64,000 bases of DNA from Cinclus cinclus. Lineage: Eukaryota; Chordata; Aves; Passeriformes; Cinclidae. Below the pieces are notes generated by a model that saw only the letters and a program-made list of their open reading frames with translations, did not search any database and was not told the DNA's origin. Positions within the stretch are counted from its first letter, which is position 1; every line of letters begins with the position of its first letter. Shown one piece after another: positions 50,806 to 62,461 of the stretch. Where the stretch lies: contig NC_085047.1 in the NCBI RefSeq assembly GCF_963662255.1, forward strand, positions 98,773,619-98,837,618, read 5' to 3'. The position numbers and the translations under genes were made by a program.

Positions 50806-51589
50806 GAGCAAAGCAAGGACAATATGGAAAGCTAATGTCATTTTGCCTGGTTATTCCAGGCACAGGCCTAGTTATTTATGAATATACATAATTTTGACTA
50901 GATGCCCAACTACCATGCAAAAATGATGATGATAACACTAATGAGACTTTGTTCACTATAGCATAAATGGCAAACAAAGGTACAATATTCCACATATACT
51001 TTTCATATTATTTTGTTAGGAGTTTATTTTAAAACTGAGTCAGCCAAAACAAACAGCTGCCAAAAATCTCTTCCAGGATATGAACAATCTGCTTCTAATA
51101 TTCACCAGGTTGTTTGGATACAAGAAGTCACATGCAATGACACAATGCTAAGTGTTACCTCTTGCTGCATCATCCCCTATGCTGTACAGGTAAATTCCTC
51201 TTCCATTAGAAACATCTATATCCCATTTAGAGGATGACAGACCAGCCCAATGTCTCTGTCAGACAGCAGTGGCACTCATCCCAAGACAAGCAGGTGGTTT
51301 TTTTCAGTCTGCAGCATTTCATGATGGCATTGTTCCCTACCACTGCTTACCTTCCAGCTGCAAGTGATAGTGTTACAAATTTCAAACTAAATAAATCAGA
51401 ATTAACCTATTATTTGATCCTCTATATTTTTAGAACTAGGTCAATAGCTATTTTATTCCTGGAGCCAAAGAAGTTTGAGGAAGACAAACTGTGTCAATCA
51501 GTACAAAATGTATTCATTAGTTATGTATGTGTATTGGCTTAGACATCTGTTGCAATTACTACATTGAGACTGACCCAGCTGGTATCACC

Positions 51590-51960
51590 ATCAGCCCTTT
51601 AGTAGCAAACTCCATATGCCTTCTTCTCTCAAGAAGCTTCTTTCCAACAACTCTCACTTCTTTCATAGACCTCTCTCAGGTAACTCTGACTCCTTTTCTT
51701 ATAAGGAGCTTCACACAGCTCTGACTCCTTCTGTCATTCTACCATGACTGGCTAACCCCAAGCTGTCCCCTTCCCAGCCACCCAACCCTGTCTATCCCTC
51801 ACACAGCATCTTCTCTCCTTATCTGCCCCTTGCACAACCACATCCCCCTTACCTCCCCATAGTTCAGCCAGCTCCTTCTCTTACTCCAGCAAACTCTGGG
51901 TCTCAAGCTCTAACTGCAAGCACCTCTAACTGGTGTCCAGCTAACCCACTCTTTGATATC
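51590..51960 (+). other. Pyrimidine-biased strip with repeated CTCTGACTCCTT
   Basis: The + strand is visibly C/T-rich for several hundred bases. The 12-mer CTCTGACTCCTT occurs at 51684-51695 and again at 51719-51730. The contrast with neighbouring AT-rich DNA and the local repetition suggest a decayed repeat, possibly part of an LTR or an unnamed interspersed element. No TG...CA termini, polyadenylation signal or primer-binding site can be identified. It may equally be ordinary biased sequence. Confidence 0.35.
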
Positions 51961-54301
51961 ATCCAGAGTGATTGGCCAAACACAGATATTTCCACTCCTT
52001 GGTAATCAATACAGCTGCAAATCATTGGGAAAGATGCCCTCCTGCACTATCCTTTCAGTCTAGCTACCCACCGATGTCTAGTCCAGCTTCACCATTTTTG
52101 TACTGATATGAAATATATTATGCTGAAGCCGATAATCTTATTAGATTTTGACCTTTAGAAGTAACTATGTCTAGTTAATTTGTTGTATCAGAAATGGAAG
52201 TTATGTATGTGGTCAGAGGTGTGCATATTGTGCATATGAACATTTATGGATTTCTGACCCATAAAACCAAATTTCTGCTTTTGCATGTTAATTGTGTCAG
52301 AAAAAGAAACCGCAATGGAACTGTGCCTTTGCCTGATAAAGCTCAACTCCACTACAAAAATAATGCAGTGCCCTTTTCCCTTCTACACAATACAATCAAT
52401 GAAAACATAACTTCTTTGTCAACAGTTCCCAGCCCTATCCTGTCAACACAGCCTGAAAAACCTGTTGGTCACAGTATTTTCTCCACTCCTGTGGAGATTT
52501 TTTTTCTGATTTTGTCCTGCTTTCCTAATGCTTTTTCTTTAACCACTCATGTTTTTAACATACCACTTTCCAACCCAGGAATGGATGACAGATGACAGGG
52601 AGTACCTATTCTGCCTTAAAGTTAAGCCTCCATGCCAGCCAAAGGACAGAATTTTGGGGACCAGGAGGCTCTCAGGCTTTTGGCTCTTTTTATAATGACC
52701 TTCTTAGCTTTACTATGAATAAGCTAAACCAAGCATTTAGTTAGGTCATACATTCCACAATAACACATCTTCTATTCATCACAAAAAGATTAAGGGGAAA
52801 AAAGGGATCAAATTTTCAAACAGGTTATGTACCGGACATCTGGAGCCAGTGTATCTAACAAAAATTACTGTAAGTGTTTATTTGCATTTAATTTTGTACT
52901 TATAAAAAAAACCCCACAAGTTGATTAATTTCAACTATAGGATGCTAGGGTAGGTACAGGAACAGCTGGTCTCAACAGAGGTCAACCTGAACCATCATGT
53001 TCCGTTCTTGCCTTAAAGTCTAATACATTATTCTGGATACAGCAGAAATTAATCTGAAGAGCACTCAGGGAAATTTTCTTTATGTATCTGCATTTAAAAG
53101 AAAAAATAAAAATGCTAAAGCAAAAATATATACTGTTGTCTATTGCCGGTCTATTGCAAAACACCCATTTCAGTCTTCCAAATGCTCAGTGCAGAAAGGT
53201 CTCAGACAGGATGGGAACTGGCATGCCTCTTCTAATTTGTAAAGCAGTTCATTTAGCATTTAAAGATTTGATGTCTCCTCTGTGATTTTTCTGTTATGTT
53301 CACATGCATTATTGCCCTTCTGTAAAAATAACTTTATTTATTTTTAAAATATAAACTCTGCATGATGATCAAAAATAACAGTGTCTCAAGTGAATTCCCT
53401 GCCACTCCAATTCCAATGCCAAAAGATGTGCAGGAACAAATCAGTAACAATTGGATTTGTGCTCAGATTTCACAAACACAATGAGAAAAGGGTTGTATTT
53501 CATCAACCTAACTGCTCCCATCTAACATAAATATTAAATTTTTTTCCTGGCATCCATCATGAAATAACCACTATAGGTTTTCTCCATCATGCATTCAATT
53601 AACCAAAGAAATCTCAAGTTCAATTAAATTCACCCTGCCATTACAGAAAGTCAAAAGTGCTTTTAGTTGGTGCAGATACAGAGGTTTGTAGCCCAGTGAG
53701 GACAGACATCTCTGGTACTTGGATGATCTTCTATATGTAACTTTCCTCTTCCTGATTTGTGAACAATATCCTGGGAGGCAGCACAATAGGGACCTGGACC
53801 TCTTCTGCTCTGTTGTATGTACTGAAATGGCAGTAAAGAACAACCTTTCAAAAGCTTTTAGAAAATAAGAACAAAGACTGAACACTGTGAAATGAGGGAA
53901 AACTATAAAAACTTCACAATCAATAAATTAAACTCCCTGTTTTAAATCAGCTGATTCTGCAGCACAAACGTAACTTGATAACAAAGGTCAGCAGATAGTA
54001 CTGGGAAGCTATGCATCAGGAATAAATAAGATATGGAAATGCTATTGTAATTTTTGGAGCTCCTTTATACAAATCCACCATCAGATGCATATAAGAGGTA
54101 CAATTAAGGAGGAATATAAACCTGCAAGTATCACATTTCTAGAATTTTTAAATTCAATTCTTCACTATAAACTGGAACTTGAACTGCATGACTATTTGCC
54201 TGAAGCACTATAAAAGAGCTTTAGGTGTCTTTGACTCCAAAAGAAACTACTGAACCTCAGGAAGAAAAGACAAGAAAGAAAAAAGATTTCTGGTATAATA
54301 T

Positions 54302-54350
54302 TCTGTTAAGAAGCTGGCAAAGTGCAAAGACTTAACAGATTACTGTTAAG
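54302..54350. repeat. TCTGTTAAG inverted and direct repeat
   Basis: TCTGTTAAG (54302-54310) pairs with CTTAACAGA (54331-54339), giving 9-bp arms 20 nt apart. A direct copy of CTGTTAAG follows at 54343-54350. It is a small repeat cluster of unknown significance. Confidence 0.65.
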
Positions 54351-54773
54351 CATTATTAGTAAGCATTCTGTGACAACTTGGCAAATGTGGGGCTCCATGA
54401 GAAGACTGCATAAGTTAGAAGTTCAGAGAACTTCACAAAACACCTTCTGTGGACATTAAGCCTGGGGTATGGGAGTTGTCTTTTAAAGCTTGTAATGTGC
54501 TCCATAGGCTATTGATTTTCACAATTATTTTGGACTAAATATGTGTCAGTGACAGAAAGCTACTTCTAGCTATTATGAAGAGCAATTAAACAGCAAAGGA
54601 ACAGATATCCAAGAATCTTTTTTTGATTCCCCTATTTACTATGGGTTAGGAGAGCTATAAAAAACTAGTCATACTGGGCTGTAAGACAAATGGCGACTTA
54701 ATATCAACTGTAAATGTCTGAGTTTATTTGATACTCAGAAATGTGATGAATCCCCAGTAGATATATTAATTAC

Positions 54774-54799
54774 TGCAGGAATTTAGAAGAATTCCTGCA
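54774..54799. repeat. Perfect 10-bp inverted repeat
   Basis: TGCAGGAATT and AATTCCTGCA flank a 6-nt loop (TAGAAG). The stem is perfect and of mixed composition, so slightly less expected by chance than the AT hairpins. No promoter or terminator context exists in this genome type. Confidence 0.75.
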
Positions 54800-55013
54800 C
54801 AAATGTCCTTCAGCAGTGTTACTGTTTATCCTTTCTTTGCTGGCTGTTGAGGTTACAAATACTTGGAACAAGGAGGGAAAATAAATCCCAATGTCTTCTG
54901 ATCTGGAAGGATATGAAGCAGAGCACTAAACAGGCTCAGAGAGTTGCCACCTCCTCTGTCTCACAAAGTCACAGGAAACATTAGCCTATAGAATCTGACA
55001 GCACATTCAGAAC

Positions 55014-55048
55014 GATAGATAGATAGATAGATAGACAGACAGATAGAT

Positions 55049-55099
<51 letters not shown>
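55014..55099 (+). repeat. (GATA)n microsatellite with GACA interruption
   Basis: About 86 nt of GATA units. They are interrupted by two GACA-type units (AGACAGACAGATA) and a slipped GATAA near 55048-55050, followed by about a dozen perfect GATA units. Read on the - strand it is an open frame of repeated Tyr-Leu-Ser-Ile, which is an artefact. GATA/GACA arrays are well known in vertebrate genomes. The long perfect right-hand part suggests recent expansion. Confidence 0.97.
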
Positions 55100-58000
55100 C
55101 AGGAGATTAAAAATATTCACACTAGTTTTCATGCTCATTTCCTCTATTGAAGTATTATACACATTACAGGACCATTTACACACACACACAAAATCCAGTT
55201 GTTGTATTTGGAAAGCCATTTCTAAAGCAGTGTGAGCACAGTTCTACAGAGTATACTCTTCAGCTCTCCTAAAGTTTAGTTTTAAAAAGTTATCATAGTA
55301 AAAGCTGTTGTGCTGTTTGTTTGTTTTTGGTTTTTTTTAGAGTAACAACTGGTGTACACTTTAAAATGCCTTATTTATTTATAAAACATCTGTGTGTGTG
55401 GAGTGGTGACATTTGTTAACTATCTCGGTGCTGCTTTGTGATGATCCCATTCTTTGTAACACTGTGAGATTCTGACCATCCAGGCTACAGCTATGGAAGC
55501 AGAGAGGTGAGGTAGGACTTCATGAGCAGTTACTTTCTGTAGAGCCCTGAAAACTGGATATTTTAATATCAGGTTATATTTCACAGAAAGAGTTGACCAA
55601 ATGCTCCACTACACATGCAAAAAATGTAGAATGTATAGCAAGATGGACAGGCCACATGAGGACTATTTACCACGCTAAGCTGAATATTTGAGGCAGAACT
55701 TTTACAGGAACATAGAAGATGAATATTTGTTTAATTTTGACTATTTATGGCACACTACAATACAATAATGGTTTCCAAAAATTCTCTGGAGGTGTTACAG
55801 CCTTTAAGACACCTGTTAAGATTTTAAGCAAGCCCATACAAAACAACAGCACTTGCACAACGCACACACTGCCATTACGGTCTAAAGGCTTTAAACAGAA
55901 TAGTCCAAAATCATGTCATTGCTCATGACTTGCAAAACAGCAAGGAATGATGTTGTTTATCTTAAGTGAATGTCAACAAAAGCCGTCCACAAAACTCAGC
56001 TGTCAAGTGTTTTCTGTAAGTCATTCCCATTCAGGGAAGGTTTGTATTAATCTCTGTAGTGAGATCCAGCCAGGAGAATTTCCAACCTGCAGCAAGACAA
56101 AAGCCACACATAACCTCCGCAGTCCCATGGGCTGGTCCCAGTTCTTGACACGGCGCTTATCTGACAGGGAATGCTGCAAAGCACGTGCAGGGATGACTGC
56201 TTGGTCTTGCAGGTGCCATCAGAGGTTGAAACACAGCAGCATCAGCCATTTTTTATTGGCAATGCCCCACGTCCCCATTGCCATAACAAAGGTAATTCCT
56301 TGGGCTGCCTTTGCTGTCCACATGTCTTCGAGGCTGAGCTGCTTCATTCATGACATCTGGCTCTAATGTGGAGTTACAAATATAAATTACAACTCTGGAA
56401 TATTTACCCTTCTGTTCATCTCTTCAGTGTCCACTTCTTTAGCATTTCTTCTATTTTGCCCAATACAACAACAGTGTAAAACACCTCCTCACAGGGTACA
56501 CTGTAGCTATAAACATGTTGTACAATTCCTTTAGGAAGAGGAGAGCGCTTACATTCTAGTAGTGTGAGGCTTACTTTTATGGTCCTATTAATTCATAGTT
56601 ACCAGGCTGTAAACCTGCCATTATTCTAATACTGTATTTTGTCTCCTCTGCTCCTCAAGCTACCACATACTTTTCAACCTTGTAACAGAAAGAAACTCCA
56701 CATTTTGAAGAAGGAAACATTTCTACAGACAACAGTAAGGAGGAAGTTTCAGCCAGCAAAAAAAAACCCATAGAAACCAGTCATCTAATAAATATGCATT
56801 TTACCTTTAACTGCAAACTCTGCAGTATTCTCGTTAAACACTTATGCATACCTGGTCAATAAACTCAGAAACAATAATTTCAGAAAATTAGTAAGACAGT
56901 CCTTACAAACTGATCATGTGACTGGTTTGAAAGAATCTTTTTTTAACCGAATGATAAATAGTATTCTCCTTTCCTTATACTTGTCTTTCTAATGAACAGA
57001 CTTTGTTTATATCTGATTGTAGCAAAAGTAAATTAAATTTAAATAGTCACAACACATAGGAGAGTTTCAAGCTTTTTGTAGATTCAAACTTTATTCAAAT
57101 AAATATTACAGAAAACTTCAAATAACCAAAAAGAGACTTAATACAGACGAAATTACTCCACAACTACAGTGACTCCTACTTAATGTAGTTACTCCAAAAC
57201 TGAGCAGCCCTCACCTGCCCTGTGGAGGGGAAAAAGCAAGACTGGAAAAGATGTTACAGAAGGGCCATTAACACACTGCTACTTCATGGAAGTTGGAAGA
57301 ACACTGTCTCCTGTGATGCTTTACAAAACCAAACACAAGGAGGTTTTTTTGTGATCTTATGCTTCCACAAGTCTTTTTAACCCTAAATCAGTCACTTCAC
57401 ATACATAAATATGCATTATCATTTAGCAATATAAATAAAAGGACTGGGAAAAGAGGCAAAAAATGTAGGAGCAAATCCTGCGCACCGCTCCCACAAAGCC
57501 CAGGGTTGTCTATCCAGAATGTCCTTAGAGAACTTTATACCAGAAGAAAAAGTTAAAGCTGTGACACTTTTATGTAAGGATAAGCTGGCTGGAAATTATG
57601 CAGTCATGACCAGCCCCAAACAAAGCCTCCCATCCCTCTTCCCATGAGGGTGATAACACTAAATCAGCCCTCAGAAAGCTGGTATCACACAAACCATTCC
57701 TCTTTTGGAGAGACAGACAGCCTCGAGAGCAAACACCGAAGACACCGAGTTGAGAAAGAACAGATCCACGAGCTGGGAGTTTTTCTTTTGCACTACGCCA
57801 AATATGACATCATGCTTGAAATAAAAACAAAAGCTAATAATAGTTTCTGATCTTAATTTACAAAACAGAGTTTTTACACATTTTTGGAGTCTAACCAGAG
57901 TTGAAAGATCCATAAAGCCTAATCATTGCCCAGCAGAACATTCAAATTGCTCTCCTGCCACTAGAAACAATTAATTGCTCTGCATCCAGTGTAGCATCCC

Positions 58001-60077
58001 ACAAACATTCAGAAGGTCGAAACTATTGATTACCAACTGCCAAAGCCCATTTATCAGTAGAAGAAAAAAATCAATATTTGGTTTTAAAAGAAGGTCAAGT
58101 TCTTGCTTTTTCATTTCAGTTCCAGTGTTTTCTACAGTAAAAATTAAATAAATCCTTACCAGATGCTTGCAACACAGTAGACCTAGGGAACCTCCTTGCA
58201 TTTTTGAAAGAAAATCTGAACAGACCTGCCCCACCAAGGACACCAAAGCTTTCAGCAGCTCAGCAGAGAATTATATAAGATAGTTCTCAAAGTTAATGAA
58301 AAAATTTCCGAGATAAAGTCAACCAAGTAAGCAGTGAGGCAATGACATCAATTTTGCTTTTTCAGTGATTCTTCTAGTGCCAATGCATTGCTTCCAGTTG
58401 ACACCAACCAAGAGAGCCAGCAGCTGGAACAAGCTACTTGAATGATGTTATTTACATGGAGAAAGACAGTGCACATCAGCAGCTATCATGACTAAAGCAA
58501 GTACTATAATCACAGACTCAGACGTTTAGGCTGTAGAAGGTATTTGGCACATCAAAATTGTAGACTACAGTTAATGTTGGTGCAACAGATGGTTGGCATC
58601 TCAAATATCTATCTTCAAGTACTCCCATCATTATGTAATGACAACTGTTCTAATTTCAAGAGTGGTTCACTGTTTCAGGCTAAATGTTGATATTTGAAAT
58701 GCAGCTTACTTAGGACAATCTTATTAATCAATACACCTTCCTGGTCATGTTATGCCCACAATTCTGGTCCTAATCTCTTTCATATTACAGGACAGCCAAC
58801 CAGTGCAGTAAACTGAAAAGGTCACCTTGGATCAACTACTTTCTGTCCTAAATAGGACAGCAGTCCTTTCTAATTTCACCCTAAATGCAAAAAGAATCCT
58901 ATTTTTTTAATATTTGTAGGTCATTCTATCTTCTATCCTTTCCTTCAGTTTTAGTCAAAAATTCAGCCTAGGGGCTTGTACTTTTATTTCAACCAAGTGT
59001 CGACTACTTCAAGATCCAAAACTAGATCTGAAGCTCAAAATTTCTAATAAGCTTACTTCCTTTTCTTTAAGTATTCCCTTTTCATTATTTCCATTCCATC
59101 AAAGACCACTTCCAGTGCAGCAAAACAAAACAAACTCAGTAAGAAACCAGAGTCCGGCAGGTCCTTGGAGATATTAATCTATTAGACAGGAAAAGATCAC
59201 AGTGTCCAGGTGCTCTGTTCCTCTTTCTACAAGTTTACAAAACTGGGGTAGCTTCTCTGCAGATTAGCAAGTACAGTCAATATGGTGAAGAAAAAAAATC
59301 TATTACTGTTATTGCTCACAAAATAAAACTCTTAAGTCACATGCTGCATTGAGTATAAAAACACAATGAAAGCAGTTTAATGCCTACTTAAACCACTGCT
59401 ATGAGGAAATGCTCATCAATCCAGGGTGGTGAGATGTGGGTGGGAGTGGCTTTGACCCACTACAGGGACCAGGGTCAGTTACACAAGAAAGAGGCAGGAG
59501 CTTGTTCCCTTCTGAGCCAGCAGTGGAGGGGATTAACCAAAGCAGCTCTCTCTGGAAACCAAAGACAGATCCCCATAACTCATCCTTTAATTATAAATAC
59601 TTTGCAGAGAATGCTGTAAGAGCAAAGTAGCCTCACAAAGTACCTAAACTGCTGAAGCTGAAAATAATAATTTGCATTGTGTACCCTTAGCAATATGTTT
59701 TTGTGATTTTAACTTACTTTAATGACTTCATTCCATTCCTATAAATCTGTATTTTGAATAAACATGCTTTTATCATTAAATCTCTACAGTGATAAAGCTG
59801 ACTCAGAGTAATATGACACATACTGAGAGCTCCTTCTTTCCAGGATGCCGACTCTTCTTTCCAGGGCAAGCCAGTGCTCTCTTTGTTTCCCACTGAATAG
59901 CTCAAAGCCTTTCTGAAAGCCTCCCAGCGATCTGCCACAGGGGCACACGGTTTCAGCTATAGTTTCTCAAAAGCTGTGTCTGTGCAGCCCCCTCTCTCTC
60001 AGCAGTGTGAAGTCGGTGGAAGAAAATCCCAGAACTCAGGCATCAAAAGCAATCATATTGACACTCAACTTTCCAGG

Positions 60078-60103
60078 AAAAAAAAAAAAAAGAAAATAAA
60101 ATA
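60078..60103 (+). repeat. A-rich tract, 26 nt
   Basis: A run of 14 A followed by GAAAATAAAATAA. It is low-complexity sequence with no gene-like DNA immediately upstream. Confidence 0.85.
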
Positions 60104-60686
60104 AGACAAACAATGCTGCAACAAATATTCAACAGGGTCCTTAAGGAAATAAGCATTCATAACTTTTAGGTACCTCAGGTCTCCTGCCTATCCCACCAGT
60201 TAGTAAAGAAATAGGAGGAACATCTCAGTTGAGACACGCAGCCTGAGCCTCAGCAGCTCTTAGCACAGAGCCTCTTCGTTATGATGGCTGATTAATATCT
60301 GATTACCACAGACATTCATCATCCCCCAAGCTATCACAGCAGGGGCCATCCCTGTGGACAGTCTATTCTGCCTGCACATGTTTGTACAAGGTTCTGAATG
60401 CAGCAGGTTGGGCAGAGAGGTCCCTGTTTTGGGGTACCAGCAACTGCCCTGGTTTGCATGCCCAGGTTCCAGCAGCTGGGGAGACTGGGAGGGATCCAGG
60501 GGCAGCTGCAGGCTAGACTGAGAACACATATGTGCATACATACACTGCATATTTGTGTATAAAGATGTGCTATACAGATGTCTATATCTGACTTTCATCT
60601 CACACAGCTGGAGAGAAGAAATCAACCAGGCCATGGATGGCACTCCTGTTTGTGCCACAGCTGTGTATCCTCAATCCATGTTGATC

Positions 60687-60744
60687 TGTGTGTCTGTGTA
60701 ACCATCTTTATACACACTCGCACACACACAGTGTGCACGTGTGC
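60687..60744. repeat. TG-rich then CA-rich segment, Z-DNA-prone
   Basis: TGTGTGTCTGTGT is followed about 15 nt later by ACACACTCGCACACACACA and then GTGTGCACGTGTGC. The last 14 nt alternate purine and pyrimidine perfectly. The arms are partly complementary, so an imperfect hairpin is possible. It is most likely a degenerate dinucleotide microsatellite. Confidence 0.7.
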
Positions 60745-62416
60745 CTCTTGGGGATACAACCAAACCTGGGGACACAGAGCCACAGCTGCCTCACCTCTCT
60801 GTGCCTGTTAGATTCTGCATCCCCCATTCTGCACATTCTTGAAATGCATACTTTCAGAATGTATCTGGAAAATTATTAACATAGCTTAAAATGTAAAGTG
60901 CTGTTGGAAAGCATCAAGTAGTTCTTCTGAAGACTGCATCACCAGATACCAGCGTGAATCATAAAATGCTTTTTGCAGCTCTGCATGTTATCCCTGGATA
61001 ATCTGAACAAGCCTAATAACTACAGGAGGCTTCAAATGTCTTCACATAACAAGTTGAAATACAAAAATACATTGGCTTACTTTATACTCCTAAAACACCT
61101 AAGGTCTTCTCTTTTATCATCTCTGAAAGATATCAAAGAATTACCCTTCTTTCAATGCTGGATTCTTGTAACAACAGCTTCACCAGTTTGATCATGTGTA
61201 TCTGAATGTCATTAAAGAGTAATATAGATAAAACAAGGAATTGGACTGATTCAATTTTCTTAAGAAATGTATACATATGGGTAACTAGGAAAAGTTCAAG
61301 AGTCCATCCTTATCAAGAAAATAAGGATATACTACAAATACATTTGGGAAAAGAGTTTCCTGCCCTCCAAGAATTCATTTCAGCTGTGGAGTACAATGAG
61401 GACATATTACAGCCAAGAAAACACAGGGGCAATTTATTCACTGGCTCAAAGTGATGGGAAAAGTTTAGGAAAAACGAAAATGAGGAACCAGTCTCCTGTT
61501 TCTTGATTCTGAGAGTGGACTGCAGTTAGAAATCAGAGGTTTGCTATTAAGTACTAGATACTGTTTTTCATTGGGGTATAAAAATAGAAGCAAAGAACAG
61601 ATTCAGCTCTTCTAGGTTCAGTTTGGAGTAGTAACCTCAGGTTCTCAGGATGAGATAAGATATACCATGGGAGCTGGAATCAGTTGTTGCAAACATGGAG
61701 AGTTTTGAGATTGTTCCAATTTCTTGTGGGAATGGGGATTCTTTGGTGTAGCTTCAGCTCCTGGGAAAGGCTCTGACACAAAGTTCACTGAAGTCTCTCT
61801 CTGATTATAGATAGCTTTACATCAGGTACCAGGACCAGAGGACCATGCAAGGTGACTATCACTTATTGAGCAGCAACATCAGGACCTGATGGGATACAGC
61901 TGGTAAGAACATTCTCCATCACAACGAAGATCCTGAATGTAGCAAAGAATATTTGGCTATGGGCAGGAAAGCCAAACTGCACAGAACTGCTAAAAGAAGA
62001 CACCAGAGTTTTCATATTCCTAATGCTGAATTCTGCACTAGTCATCACATACAACACTAGCCACAAGTTTCTTCAGAGCTCATGAATTAAAACTAAGAGA
62101 TACAGACTTATTTGGGACATCAAAAACATACTGAAAAAAAACCACAGTGAACAGGTATACACATTTCCTATTTAAGGCTGTAGGTATTCACATATTCTTA
62201 ATTTTTTAAGCTGTGTCTTAGACTTCATTTAAGCAAACGTAGTCAGGAAAAGAACTGACTGTGCCTGAGTTTGCGTGACTTATGAGGTACAGCTGCAATC
62301 CAGGTTTATAACCTGTCATCTTGTGGTATATCTGTGGATGCTGTTTCACAAAACCAAAGTGGCAAGAAAACCTCCTACTCTTCCTGAGACAATGCTTAAT
62401 GTTAGAAACTTTTTTC

Positions 62417-62461
62417 CCTCTGAGAACCCTTTACAGGTAACCATGTTAGGGTTCTCAGAGG
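62417..62461. repeat. Perfect 14-bp inverted repeat (45-nt hairpin)
   Basis: CCTCTGAGAACCCT (62417-62430) is exactly complementary to AGGGTTCTCAGAGG (62448-62461), around a 17-nt loop in which ACA and TGT could add three pairs. It is the longest perfect mixed-sequence inverted repeat I noticed in the window. It is shorter than a typical microRNA precursor, and flanking pairing is poor. It may be a chance or decayed mobile-element terminal structure, or part of an unknown structured RNA. Confidence 0.85.

Larger units (their letters stand above)
47601..55013. other. Unique non-coding DNA
   Basis: No supported gene in 7.4 kb. Frames of 141 codons (49301-49726 -), 133 codons (52194-52595 +) and 125 codons (50169-50546 -) have no recognisable domains or splice context. 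The segment contains T and A tracts, a pyrimidine-biased strip near 51.6-52.0 kb, and small hairpins, all listed separately. 52850-54150 is AT-rich. Confidence 0.67.

Noticed and set aside
52194..52595. 133-codon open frame on the + strand
   Set aside because: No recognisable domain, signal peptide or splice context. The downstream part is simply T/C-rich.
55014..55099. Regular short repeat that might be read as a CRISPR array
   Set aside because: The unit is 4 nt with no spacers, in a vertebrate-type sequence. It is a microsatellite.
55007..55219. Open frame encoding repeated Tyr-Leu-Ser-Ile on the - strand
   Set aside because: It is the translation of the GATA microsatellite and has no protein family behind it.
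55947..56366. 139-codon open frame on the + strand
   Set aside because: No family resemblance, and a nested frame is open over the same DNA. Length is within what chance can give.
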